Source: Powellomyces hirtus
Lineage: Eukaryota; Chytridiomycota; Chytridiomycetes; Spizellomycetales; Powellomycetaceae
Direction: 5' to 3'
Length of the DNA: 64,000 nucleotides
Assembly (NCBI GenBank): GCA_025526995.1
Contig: JAHLKG010000021.1
Coordinates: 186,001-250,000, forward strand
The notes beneath the pieces were generated by a model. That model was given only the letters and a program-made list of their open reading frames with translations, made no database searches and was not told where the DNA came from. Positions 10,174-20,961 of the stretch are shown in pieces; the stretch's first letter is position 1; each line of letters starts with the position of its first letter. A program made the position numbers and the translations under genes.

Positions 10174-12887
10174 ATGCTTGTCGACATGGACGTTTCTACG
10201 CCGAGCGCCGACCAACTGCAACAGGATGCAATGAGCGAAACCCCCATCCCAAAACCCCTCAACAAGGCCTCTATTGAATCATTCCTCGATGCAAGCTGGC
10301 CCTTGCTGCAGGGTACAGATCACAGAGACGAACGTGCGGACTTTGTACTGGCCGTGCTGAGCGTCCCAAGAAAGGATCTACCCGCAGGCGATGCTCAAGC
10401 TATAGAACAGGTGTGTATTCCATTTCATGCGAAGTTTACGGCTTCGGTTTCCGTTGACGTATGAACCTCCGTATGGGTGGCACCCGTATGCGCTTTATAT
10501 GTAATGTGTGTGATTTCTATATGTGTGCGTGTGTGTATGTTTGATGTTCCGCTGCCAATGGCCAGTAACGAATGGCTCGCCGTTCGAGCAGCTTGCGCGC
10601 GCTAAACTCAAACGCTTGAGTTACGAAAAACTGGCAAACCACATATTCCTATGCCCTCAAGCATTTATACCTGAGAGCTGGAGATGCGTCATCATTTCAG
10701 AAACTTTTGTGTTTGTTGTCGATGCTTTGCGCGCAAGCATGCACGGATGGTACGGTGGTGATGGAACTCCGTGGGAATTGTGGTTCGGCCTTTCCTGTAA
10801 AGCAGCTGACGGTCGCACCCATGTTTGCAACCCGCTTGCTAGTCTGTTAATGGTTCGGCGATGGGTCTGCGTGGGGGTTGTTGGCATTCAAGGGGTCATC
10901 ATCCGACATGAGGGGCACCTTGGCGAACACGCAGAGCACACGCACAGACATACGGTGTAGTGTTGATCTTGATCGTTACGTAAATGTAATCTGCACAGAC
11001 TGACAATGTGCTCCTCGCCTTTCTTTGTATTGTCTTTTGTTTTCAGGTGGTGAGGCTTGCACGAGAAGACGACGACCCATACGTCCGTGCGCTGGGAACA
11101 GCAGGAGTGGATCGTACCGCCAAAGGAATTTGGGATTTGGACTACCAGAGTGTTGCGCCAACACTCCACAACGCCTACGGAGAAATCAAAAAGTCATGTA
11201 AGTATGTGCCGTGTTTCATCGAATCATGGAAGTTGGAAAAAACATCAGCGTGAGGAATGTTACTACCATGGATGGACGTCATAGACGGGCTGAACACCTC
11301 GGTGAATTTGTCATCTCATCTTCTATCCCCTTCTCAATAGTAGAATCCGCGATAATCAAATTTCATGCGCCTGAAGTACCATATTTGAGCAACCGAGTGA
11401 TCGATACAATTTATCAAGGCGGCGCAAAAGCTCTGGCTTCAAACAATGAAGTCAAGCTCAACATTCGATCCAATTTTACTGTTCCTCTTCTTTCGAAGCG
11501 TTTGATGAGCTACGGCTTCAAGAAGATGACCGCGGGTGGTAAGTACGCAGGGTGCCGTGCATGTCAGCAAGGATACAGTACTTTTGCTCATCCGACCGTG
11601 TCTTCAATACCCAGCGTCACCACAAGCAAGTTCTCCATCGATTAACACAGCAGGCTTCCCGCCAGCTCCGTCGGGCCACTCTCCATCACCGGGAGCGGCT
11701 CCTGAAACGCCTGCGTGGATGCTCAAGAATCGTGCCCCCGCGTTGAAAGAGGCGGCGTACGGCACACGGCGTGAGTAAAAACGTGCTTTGCCGGGATTCT
11801 TTTTGACGTCTCATTGACCGTTTTTTGTAACCCTTATTCAGGCACCAGCGCGGGCCCGACGAAAAGTGGGCTACAAAGAGAAGAGAAGGTGGCGCTGCTG
11901 AATGTCAATGATGTCATTGAGGAGGAGAGGAAAGCCAGGGAAGCCAAGCAAAAGGAAGTTGATGGTAAGTCAACGCGCAGCTAAGCCTTGGAATTCGTTC
12001 AATGAATCAATAAACTGACAATGGGCTGCTTTTTCGATAGAAAAACGATTAGCAAAAGAACGCATTCAACAAGAAAAAGAAGAGAAGAAACTCGAGAAAC
12101 AGCGTTTGAAGGAAGCAAAGGCTAGAGAGAAGGCCGAAGCTGATGCCGAACGAAGGGCAAGGGTGCAGGAGGCTCAAGAAGCTCGAGCTTTGGCTGCAGC
12201 TGAAAGGCAAGCGGCCCAAGCGGCACAAGCGGCAGCAAGAGAGGCTGCACTTGCCCAAAGGCGGGACGAGGACGAGCAAGCTCAAAGGGAGATGCTGGAA
12301 GCTGCTCGACAGGAGGAAAAGGAGCAGACTCATATTGAGGAGAAGCGGAGTGCCAGCAGCGATGATGAAGATGCGAAGCCAGGTGAGAATGCAGTTAGGT
12401 GGCGAACTACAAGCGGTTTCTCATTTGTGCTCATTCCGTGTGGGTGACAGCTAATAAACGGAGACGGACGAGCGTGAAGCAAGAGCAACCGGCATCTCCC
12501 GAGGGCAATGATGATATGGTCATGAGCAGCAACGCAAGCACGCCACCACCAGACAACAATGTTGACGCTGGCTCGGCAATCAACCAGTACGACAGACTTG
12601 TGGGCAATGAGGAACTACCAGAAGAAGAAGAGCAGCGGCTGCGGGCATTCCTGAGCGGAGATTTTGGTACGCGCCAACCATGTTGACATCTCCTGTTCCT
12701 TTGTCTTACCTCGTCTTCTCCATCCACAGAATCCCATAAAAGAACGCACCTGATTGAACTATCGGAATTTAATAACGAGCAGGGCGAGCGGCGTCGTCGA
12801 GTCATCAAACTTGATTATGCATCCGGTAGTGTGAAATTGCTTACCAAATCAATTGGCGGCACCAAACGGAGGCGGCCTGTGGGATAG
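10174..12887 (+). CDS. NELF-A-like negative elongation factor subunit
   Basis: Eight exons (10174-10410, 11047-11197, 11341-11538, 11654-11770, 11842-11964, 12041-12382, 12451-12666, 12730-12887) give 513 residues. NELF-A is the subunit of the negative elongation factor that binds Pol II and holds it in promoter-proximal pause. Three parts line up with animal NELF-A: the N-terminal helical domain (VPRKDLPAGDAQAIEQVVRL then REDDDPYV, compare the human block ending LDSDPWV), a middle segment (LQREEKVALLNVNDV, compare LLRKERGVKLLDISEL), and a C-terminal block with HLIELSEFN and VIKLDYASGS (compare VIQIKLSEH and VFEMNYATGQ). Between them lies a long Lys/Glu/Ala/Arg helix of about 100 residues with no counterpart in the animal protein. 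NLS-like clusters NKRRR and KRRRP occur. The first intron is 636 bases, far longer than the others. The call rests on remembered family sequence. Confidence 0.83.
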
Positions 12888-13416
12888 GCGCTGTTTATGA
12901 TCACTAGCAGCACTAAGTACTACCTGGCGATTTTGGACGGTCGCTCATCAAAAACGAAAGATGATTCTCTTAACACCTCCCGCCAAACATCCATGGAACC
13001 TGAAGAGCGCTCCAACCGCACCCTTACATCCAACGAAAAATATACAGGAACGCCTATTGCGGGGAATTGACTACACTACGCATACTTAAACTATCGCGTA
13101 TGATATTTTCGTCCTCCACCTCACAGTCAATAATGCAAAGAATTGTTTTTGAACAAAGCCGCGGCTCGTTTCTTTGACATCAAGCGTCCTTTGGTTGTCT
13201 TCGCTCTATTTACGACCATACTCTAACCTTGTCTCGATAATTGTGCTGCTGATGTCACTCAATCATATGTTCGTTCGTGTTACGGGGGCTATTTTTGACA
13301 AAGAGTCCAGAGTTAGCAGCCAGCCACGGCGCAGCTGAGGCTTATCGGAGGCGCAATGGGCGATATGTTGCGTTAAGATTTTGAGGTGGTCATTCCGCAA
13401 CTTCGACCGTTGTGAA
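12888..13416. other. Intergenic spacer
   Basis: The spacer of 529 bases between two plus-strand genes holds the NELF-A 3' end and the Rab escort protein promoter. Only short random frames occur. I see nothing else in it. Confidence 0.4.
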
Positions 13417-15367
13417 ATGACGGCAGATAAAACCCACTTCGATGTTATCGTCCTGGGAACAGGCTTGACAGAGTCCATTGTCGCAGGGTGAGCAATCTGG
13501 TTTACTGTGTGACTGCAGAGGGTTGTGCCTGAGTTATCGTTTTGCATCAGATCACTGGCTCGCGCTGGCAAGTCAGTGCTGCATATCGACCGCAATGAGT
13601 TTTATGGGGAGCACTTGGCTTCTTTCGACCTCATCAACTTGCTGAAAGTCACCAACCATGGAAAAGAAGAAGGTATTGCTTTTGTCGGTGAGGTTCGATT
13701 TAATGCGACTTTGTGGCTGAGTCATTGTTATTCAAGATCCTTTTCTTAGCTGTTACGACGAGGTTGAACTGATTTTTCAGTCTGGCGGTGAGGAGGCAAA
13801 AGAAGCAGAGATGAAAGAGGAAGTTCCGAAGACCAATTCTGTGGAAGCCACTGCCAGGGATGGCGGCTCAGACGTCGAGGCGAAACCTGACCGGAAAACG
13901 GAGCTTGCGGATTTCCTCCGTGATTACCCCGACATGGATGCGGTGTTCAAAGCGACGTGCGGCATTGATGTAGAAGACACCGTCCTTTCGCATTTAGCTA
14001 AATCAACTGCTGATGGAGAATCCGAACCTTGGATGCCAAAGAGCTGGGCGCTGCTGGAACTGTTGCGAACGTCGCGTCAGTACAACCTGGAGCTATGCCC
14101 AAAACTGTTGTACAGCCGTGGAGGATTGGTAGAACTGCTGGCAAAGTCTGGAGTGGGGAGGTATTTGGAGTTCAAAGCGTTGGACCAGATATATCTCTTC
14201 TGGGAAGGGAAGGTGGAACAGGCCCCGGGATCCAAGGAAGACGTGTTCGGGAACCAGACTGTCAGTCTCGTAGATAAGCGGCGGTTGATGAAGTTTTTGA
14301 CGTTCGCGATGGACTATGAGGAGAACGAGGGTCTCTTCGACGCTTTCAAAGGGAAGCCATATCAGAGCTTTCTCCAGGATCAGAAACTGAGCCCTCGGCT
14401 TATTGGCTTCATTCTAAACGCGACTGCTTTGGTCGTAGAGCGTGAGACTTTGGTGACCCTCTCCACGGAGGAAGGGCTGGCTCTGACACAAAGACATCTC
14501 CGATCGTTGGGGCGATGGGGCAAAACTGCGTTCCTTGTTGCGCTGTATGGTGCCGGAAGCGAGCTTTCGCAGGCCTTCTGCAGATTATGTGCTGTCTATG
14601 GCGGAACGTACATTCTGAAGTATCCACTATCTCACATCAGCATAAGCAGCGAGTCAGGGCCGCCAGTCTCGGTCGCTGCGGATGATGGGACTGTGTACAC
14701 AGCATCTTGGGTTGTGACTTCATCCACATATGCCAAGTACTTTGATCCAGAGCATAAACTGGAGGCAGAAAGGTATGGAACTGCTCACGCACAAAGAGAT
14801 AAAGGAAAGACAAAATCTGATTATTGCAATCAGCCAAACCGTATGGCGAGGCATCGCAATTTTGGATCAGCCCCTCTATGGCCAGTCGACGCTCAACGTC
14901 ACAGTCTTTCCACCAGAGTCAATCGGCAATGTCCAAGGAGTAATGGCCACTCAGCAATCATGGGACGTCTCCTCTTGCCCAAAAACAAAATGTGCGTTCT
15001 CAGAAAATAAATGGATGTCGTTGTTTCGCAGGTGTACTAATCCCACGGTCAACCTCTAGATGTTGTTCACTTCCAAGCGTCCGGTCCTTGTTGCAGTCGC
15101 GAAGATATTCGCAAAGCGCTGGTCGCGTTAACCAACGACGCGCCAGCCGATGCGGCAAAACCAACCGTTCTCCTCGCGGTGCTGTATCGGCAAACAGTTC
15201 GGTCGTGCGGGACCACATGGCTGAATGACTCTGCAGTGGTTTGCACACCAGAGACCGCAACACCCGATCTCGAACAGGCGCCGACCGTCGCCAGGAGCAT
15301 TTTTGATCGTATTGCGCCCGGTGAAGAGTTTTTGCCAAGTGTGCCAGATCAGTCTGAGGATATGTGA
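13417..15367 (+). CDS. MRS6: Rab escort protein (REP/Mrs6), GDI superfamily
   Basis: Exons 13417-13487, 13551-13672, 13737-14772, 14834-14991 and 15060-15367 give 564 residues. REP presents newly made Rab GTPases to geranylgeranyl transferase II in the cytosol. The N-terminal dinucleotide-binding fold has FDVIVLGTGLTESIVAG (about residues 8-24) and then KSVLHIDRNEFYG. After a charged linker come the core REP/GDI blocks YNLELCPKLLYSRGGLVELL, VSLVDKRRLMKFLTF and CRLCAVYGGTYIL. The C-terminal part ends with CTPETATPDLEQAP and FDRIAPGEEFLPSVPDQSED, matching the end of animal REP. The linker length and the Cys/Val-rich C-terminal domain favour REP over the shorter GDI. The acceptor at 13736 (TTCAAG) is weak, so the join of exons 2 and 3 is the least certain point. 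Confidence 0.9.
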
Positions 15368-15673
15368 TAGCAGTATGGACAACGTGATACTGACGGATGA
15401 GAGCGCACACTCCGGTGATTCTCGACCGCACGAAACCGACTCCGATTGGGCACGATGGGCCATATACCGCCGCCGACAAGCAACTCATGTCTTGGGAAGT
15501 TGCACTCTCTGAAGCCTTTACGAGACGCACTTGACAGACACACACGGCAACTTTGCCCTCGGCTCCCGCCGCCTATTATAGCGCACGCAACTCCGCGGGT
15601 GAGGCATCCTTGGCACCAAATTATTGTGGTAAAACGATTGTGGTCGCTTCCGTACATATATGTATCAAGCAAA
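15368..15673. other. Intergenic spacer
   Basis: About 300 bases after the Rab escort protein stop. No feature recognised. Confidence 0.35.
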
Positions 15674-16413
15674 ATGCAACAAACGCTAGAACGGGAAACG
15701 GAGAGGTATACGGTATTGTTTTAGATTGAAGAGGATTCTTTCGCAGAAGTCAGATTCATCGCGTGCGGTGTTGTCTCGCGCGCTCATGGAAAACGCGACT
15801 GTGCTGTCACTCCTCAGGTCTTAGCCCACTCTCAGAACTTCCACTACCAAATAATGTCAAACTTAGTCCCTTCGAAGTAGCCTGCCTCATTCTGGACCAC
15901 CTCTGGGACGGTATCGTTGTTCAGTTCGACACTGGCACGTACATGTCCCTACTCTTGATCAACAAATCTTTCAAGGCAGCAATTTACGATCGTCGACGCA
16001 AAATGCTCATGCTTGCCCAAGCCGCATTCTATCAGAACTCGATACAGTTGGTCGCCTCTGTAGCGCGAAAGGATGTCCTCAGCAACCCCTTCGTTTCTCC
16101 TGTCGAAGCTGTGGCGCACTGGATTCTGGCCCAGACCCTCACCGACGAGAAACTCACCGAAATGATCTCCCGCCACACCGTCGATGACCAGCTAGCTGGC
16201 GCCACGGGGCCGTTTATAATGATAGGAGCTGCCAATGAAGTATATGCTGCATCGAGAGGGACCATGGTCCTTGGTGGAAGCGCATATCTTCTCAAAGACG
16301 TGGCATCATTTACTAACATTCGTAGTGCATATGCAGTTTTCATTTGGTGGCCCGCTAAGACTCTCATATTCGGCGCCCGTAAGGTCGATATTAAGGCGTA
16401 CTATGCGCCTTGA
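15674..16413 (+). CDS. Hypothetical protein, about 232 residues
   Basis: I do not recognise this family. A two-exon model (15674-15705 and 15747-16413, intron of 41 bases) gives an ATG start and a continuous frame of 232 residues. The N-terminal 60 residues hold several Cys (RCCLARSWKTRLCCHSS). Next is a segment LSPFEVACLILDHLWDGIVV followed by SLLLINKSFKAAIYD, which has the look of an F-box-like helical pair but lacks a firm F-box signature. The last third is hydrophobic with Ala, Val and Tyr. The next gene, MscL, ends on the opposite strand only 90 bases away, so the two converge. The long stop-free frame supports coding; the short first exon and the start are uncertain. Confidence 0.45.
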
Positions 16414-16503
16414 AAAGAGGGGAAGGGTATCAAAGTCCATGGGGAAATGTGAAGCTAAACTGCGCTCAATTGATATATAGTTGTCACACCATCTACAAAC
16501 AAA

Positions 16504-17290
16504 CTAATGGGCCGCAGGCGATGGTGCGGGCCGCTCGGCCGGGACAGGGAGCTCTACCCCACGGTTCATGGGTGTGACGTTGCTGCCGCAGAACTTGCAC
16601 TTGGAGGCCTTTTCGGGGATGTCTTCCAGACAGAATGGGCAGTCCTTGATGCGTTTGAGGAACTTGGATCGTTTATTGAGCAATCTGGTGTAAGCTTTGA
16701 TTATGAAGAATAGAATGACGGCTATGAGGAAAAAGTCGATGACACGTTGCAAGAAGTGGCCATAATTCCATGTGACACTGCCGACTGTGAGATTTGCCAG
16801 GATAGTTAGTACAAGTGTGCTCCATATATGCGGTTGGTCGGCGGACTCTAAGGGAAAGGAATGAGACGACACGTAAAACGTACCTTCTTTGGCTTGCTCG
16901 ATGGTTTTCGGGTTTTCACACCATGCGCGGTGTTTGGAGCATCCCTCGCTGTTCGGATTGGCACGGCGTAAGACCAAGAACGCCTGGTCAAGCGGGTGCG
17001 ACATAATGAGGCCAATCACAGGGGAGAGAAGGTCATCGACAACAGACGACACTATCGATGTAAACGCTGCCCCAAGAACGACGGCAACTGCCAGGTCAAG
17101 CACCTTGCCGCGGTCAATAAATTCCTAGCAGGAAGATAAACGAAAAAAAAAGTGCGTTAGCAATGATAGGTGTATTCGACGACGTGGTTTCACTTACTCG
17201 GAAATCTTCCCATGTCGACCTGGAGACTGCTCGCGCACTAGCAGCTGCGCGAGGAAGGAGCGGTGCTCGTTCTGTAGAAGGCGAAGCCAT
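16504..17290 (-). CDS. MscL large-conductance mechanosensitive channel with zinc-ribbon-like tail
   Basis: Exons 17290-17198 and 17124-16504 give 237 residues. MscL is a small two-helix channel that opens on membrane tension and releases solutes in osmotic downshock. The signature WEDFREFIDRGKVLDLAVAV, then GAAFTSIVSSVVDDLLSPVI (about residues 28-68), gives the amphipathic N-terminus and first membrane helix. A periplasmic-loop equivalent of about 55 residues with Cys pairs follows, then the second helix NYGHFLQRVIDFFLIAVILF. The tail carries CPFCLEDIP and CKFCGSNV, two CxxC pairs as in the zinc-ribbon tails of many bacterial MscL proteins. The spliced intron 17125-17197 shows it is a nuclear gene and not contamination. 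A further stop-free 36-base stretch inside exon 2 (GTACGT to TTAG, near 16850-16886) could be a tiny intron; reading it through gives a slightly longer loop. Confidence 0.92.
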
Positions 17291-18629
17291 GTCGGGCTAT
17301 AGAGGTGAACTTGTTGGTGGTCGTTTGACTTGGAATTTGGAGATGGAAATGCTTCAGCTTGGTGGGAATAGTTAGCGCCCCTTTGCGCGCGCTCGTGACG
17401 TCAAAAGTCGTGACGCGTGTTGTCCGACCAGACTGGAATTTAAGCACCTTCCTGCAGTTCCGACACGAATTTAAACTGCCCGTCTCTTGACACCAGCACA
17501 GACGACAAGGTGCTCAGGGGCTGGGTGTCGTCCGTTGCTCCGTGCGATTGCTGACTTTTGATCACGGTTTGGATGGGCAGACCAGGTGTCTCAGCTATCC
17601 ATAAATGCTCCACACGGAAGAATGGACAAGGAAAAGCAAGATTGTCAGTGTTTCGACCATAGGATTCATGGTATGCAGTAGTCAGTAGTGGCGGCGGCCC
17701 CACAGCTGTGGCTCGAGCACATCGCCAGAGAGCCAGCATTCAGAGAATTCACTCCAAATCCGTATCGGACCGCGCAGACGCTCGGTACCACGTTGGTATA
17801 GGTTGCATGTGAGGGACGTCGCAACACGGCTCACAAGTGCAGCATTCTCCCCATGCCGGTCCGGGGCGCAAATTGCGCAACTTAATCTGCAGGCCTCGGC
17901 TCACCCACTTTGAAAAGGCCAGCCTCGCCTCCTTTTCCTCCCGGCTCTTCTTCACTTGTTTCTCATCTTCCCTTCCTCCGGTGCGCCTATGCTCTAGTTA
18001 GTTCATGATCGCCTCCATGATATCGCTAAAAGGACTCGCACTAGTTTCATAGTGGCATAGCGGGTTCGGGTATCCGGGAGAGGCCTATATGCAAATTCCC
18101 GGCTTTTGCGCGGGTTTCTTGCAACTGGATAGATATGCAACCGTTTATGAATAGAATTGTGTGTGCTTGATGGAGCACTTTCCAATTCGAACAGCCAAAG
18201 GTCCGCTTTTCTGTTATCAGTAGTGTGGAAGACTTTCGCACAGATGGCATTCACATGGTGTCCTCAGCTCGCATTGTACGAGATCTCGAGATCGTGCGGT
18301 TGTAAACGTTTATATGCAGACGCAGGAGAGGCGCTGGTTTAGAATGGCCGCGGGGAACATGCGTGGGAAAAGCACGGTGAGATGAAACTTGACGGAAGAG
18401 CGTGAAGGACTACTTCTCACGACTTTGCATGCTCCGATATGAATAGGAAGCTGCAATCATGAGAACGGGTAGTGCGTGTGAAAGGCCGGTCATGGGAAAC
18501 TCCCATGAGAAGTCGTGCATGATGAGTAGGTTCATGAGGTACGAGTTTGTGATCCAATTCAATCATTCACAAAACAAAACAATTATTCTATCTAGTGTGG
18601 GAACGTCGAGTACTACCGTGACCGGGATT
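17291..18629. other. Gene-poor spacer with unresolved minus-strand frames
   Basis: Between MscL and the alpha-galactosidase lie 1339 bases without a gene I can support. Minus-strand frames at 17440-17739, 17749-17955 and 18003-18254 are open for 70-100 codons; the middle one holds a Lys/Glu-rich start and a Cys cluster (CCTCEPCC). No ATG-led spliced model joins them convincingly. They may be exons of an unknown gene, a decayed gene, or chance frames. Confidence 0.3.
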
Positions 18630-19922
18630 CTATTTCAAGGTAATCATCAATGCACCATGAGGCTGCAGGGCCTTTGCGGTAAAGCTTCCGGTAAACGACC
18701 CCAAGTCCTTGCGCGCAAAGATGTCCCGTACAGCGACGGTGGCGTCTGCGGATAGTCCGAGCTGTGTCCACTGGGCCGTAATGTCTATAGGCTTGTCGGA
18801 GCGGTTGAGTAGAACAGCAACTGTTCCTCCAACAACGGGACCAGCATAGATCTGTGTGACCCTGTTATTGTCTACCACCAACTTGGCGGGAACACCGAGA
18901 GCATCCTGGTTGACAGCAATTATCTCGCGAGCCATGAGAATCCGTTTGTCCTCGGGAGTCATGCTGGTGACGTCGTTGCCGAGAATCAAGGGAGATTTGA
19001 GAGCGGCCCAGAGCATGAAGTGGGAAAGCTGCTCTCGGGTGTTCATGCCACCGTTGCCAACTTCCAGCATATCGAGGTCGTTCCAGCCTTTGTTGGGTCC
19101 GCCATAAGCATCGAGCTTTGCACTTTTGTCGAGTATGTTCATGACGCTGCAGTGCGCGCCAGCGGGCATGCAGCCTGTCGTGTTGCAGGGGCAGTATGGC
19201 GAAGGAGCCTCCCAGGACAAGCCAATGTCGCCGGTTGTCCGCCAGCTTTGAGCGATAGTGTTTGCCCACTGTGATGGACGTAAGCAAAGATAAGTTCAGG
19301 TTGCAAGTGCAAGAGATGCAGCAAATGCGTCACGACTTACCAGCCAAGGCAGATCTTCTCCCCAGTTGCACATGGAGTAGTAGATGGGACGTCCAGTGGC
19401 CTTCAAGGCATCAGACATCTTCTTGTATCTCGCAAAGGATTTTTCCTGGGTTCCCGACTGACCCTCGTTGAAGCAGTTGTCGTACTTCAAGTAATCAACG
19501 CCCCACTCGGCGTACGATGCAGCATCCTGAGACTCGTAATTAAGACTTCCTTCACGTCCAGCGCAGGTCTTGGTGCCAGCGCTTGAGTAGATGCCGAACT
19601 TGAGGCCCTTGCTATGGATATATTCCCCGAGGGCTTTCATGCCAGATGGGAATCGCTGAGGATCCGCGGTGATCCGTTTAGTCATTGGGTCTCGCGGGCC
19701 TTGCCATGTGTCGTCCAGGTTCACATAAACGTATCCAGCAGAAGCCAGGCCAGAGGAGACGAGGGCATCGGCTGTCCTGCGGATCAGACCCTCGTCGATA
19801 GTCTCGGCGTACTTGTTCCAAGTGTTCCATCCCATGGCAGGTTTGTCTGCGAGTCCGTTGATTGTCAAGGCTTGCGCGGCTACCGCAGCTGTTGCAAGAA
19901 AGAGGATTGTCTTGAGAGACAT
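18630..19922 (-). CDS. Secreted GH27 alpha-galactosidase
   Basis: Exons 19922-19341 and 19268-18630 give 406 residues. The enzyme removes terminal alpha-1,6-galactose from oligosaccharides and galactomannans, here outside the cell. Residues 1-18 are a signal peptide (MSLKTILFLATAAVAAQALT). GH27 marks are GLADKPAMGWNTWNKYAE at the N-terminus, GVDYLKYDNC with the nucleophile Asp near 148, and GWNDLDMLEVGNGGMN with the acid/base Asp near 258-260. The C-terminal part (about 305-406) is the beta-sandwich with FTAKALQPHGALMITL at the end. The length is normal for fungal GH27. The single intron of 72 bases has clean GTAAGT and CACAG ends. A secreted plant-polymer enzyme suits a saprobic fungus. A possible upstream ATG adds an unlikely 23-residue extension, so the start giving the signal peptide was chosen. 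Confidence 0.95.
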
Positions 19923-20836
19923 TTTTAGGAAGTATATGGCGGTCGTGTGAGGTGTATGCTTCAAGCAGGGACTACGCCCATCCAATGCCATTTTTATAGG
20001 GAGGCCATGGACAGTTAGGTGTCATCTTCGACGTATGCACCGGCAGCCAGCACTACCTCCACAAAGCCATACGCTACTATGCATGTGACGCGCGAAAAAA
20101 AAAGAGCCCCGTGCCTCGCGCAAAGCAACGATTATCGGTGGAAGGAAGGCATCCAGAGGCACATATGACAAGCTCAAAATGCGGTTCTCTAACCATTTGG
20201 ATAACCTCTGTGATCCCATCCTGTCAATCCAACCTGCTAATTGTCGAGAATTCTTCGCATTCCATGAAAAGAAGGACGTCCGAACTGTCACAAGAATCAG
20301 TAATAATGCACGTCACCGAACGGCGTGACCGAAGTGTGATAAACGCGTGAGAACCGCCCGCGACCCCGCGCCGAAAACGGACGCGTAGCCAAACGCGTGG
20401 ACCAGTACAACGTCGACACGGTCGCCATGCTTTTGTGTTCATACCCAACGGAGGAAGTCACCACTTCGGAAAATATCAGTCTCGCAGGCCACATGGGGCG
20501 ACAAATTTTTTGAAGTAGAACAAACTCGTCGAGGTCGTGTGCGACATTCAAAGAAAGCTGTCAAAATATAGCCCAGTAGTGAGTTAGGGTTGACGCGCTG
20601 GAGGTCTGCCGTCATCGGAGACTCGACACGACGGCATCTGGAAGCGACAGGGGATAAATTTCCCGATGTCTACATACTTGCGATTCCTGATGATCGCCGG
20701 TTGAGCAGATGTTCTGATGACAGTGGCTCTTCAAATGCGTATGGAGGTAGGAAAAGGTTACCTTGAGCGGAGGGGTTGGTATTGCCCTCGAGCATTGTAT
20801 ATTTTTGCTCGAATAGGATTCTCGCCAGATTCGTCC
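19923..20836. other. Spacer containing a triple ACGCGT cluster
   Basis: These 914 bases between the alpha-galactosidase start and the tRNA contain no supported gene. Around 20340-20400 the DNA is GC-rich and carries three ACGCGT boxes. Short frames on both strands look random. Confidence 0.4.
20343..20398. promoter_or_regulatory. Cluster of three ACGCGT (MCB-like) boxes
   Basis: ACGCGT occurs at 20343-20348, 20381-20386 and 20393-20398. In yeasts this palindrome is the MluI cell-cycle box bound by MBF. The nearest starts are the alpha-galactosidase at 19922 (minus) and the truncated hydrolase at 20962 (plus), neither an expected cell-cycle gene. Function is inferred from sequence only. Confidence 0.4.
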
Positions 20837-20909
20837 GGGGAATTAGCTCAAATGGCAGAGCGCCCGCTTCGCATGCGGGAGGCAGGGGGATCGATACCTC
20901 CATTCTCCA
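20837..20909 (+). tRNA. tRNA-Ala (CGC)
   Basis: The 73 bases fold as a cloverleaf. The acceptor stem GGGGAAT pairs with ATTCTCC including one G-T pair, with A as discriminator. The anticodon arm CCCGC-TTCGCAT-GCGGG gives anticodon CGC. The T arm is GGGGG-ATCGATA-CCTCC; A at position 54 is usual for eukaryotic tRNA-Ala. No intron is present. A T run follows near 20917 as Pol III terminator. The body is very like the tRNA-Ala(AGC) at 26285. Confidence 0.95.
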
Positions 20910-20961
20910 ATTCGTACTTTTGCCATTCTTTTGTTCGGTAACCTGCGGAAAGAAGGACAGC

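Noticed and set aside
10411..11046. Possible C/D snoRNA in the long NELF-A intron (GTGATGG and CTGA near 10759-10812)
   Set aside because: The C box is imperfect, no terminal stem pairs and no C'/D' boxes are visible.
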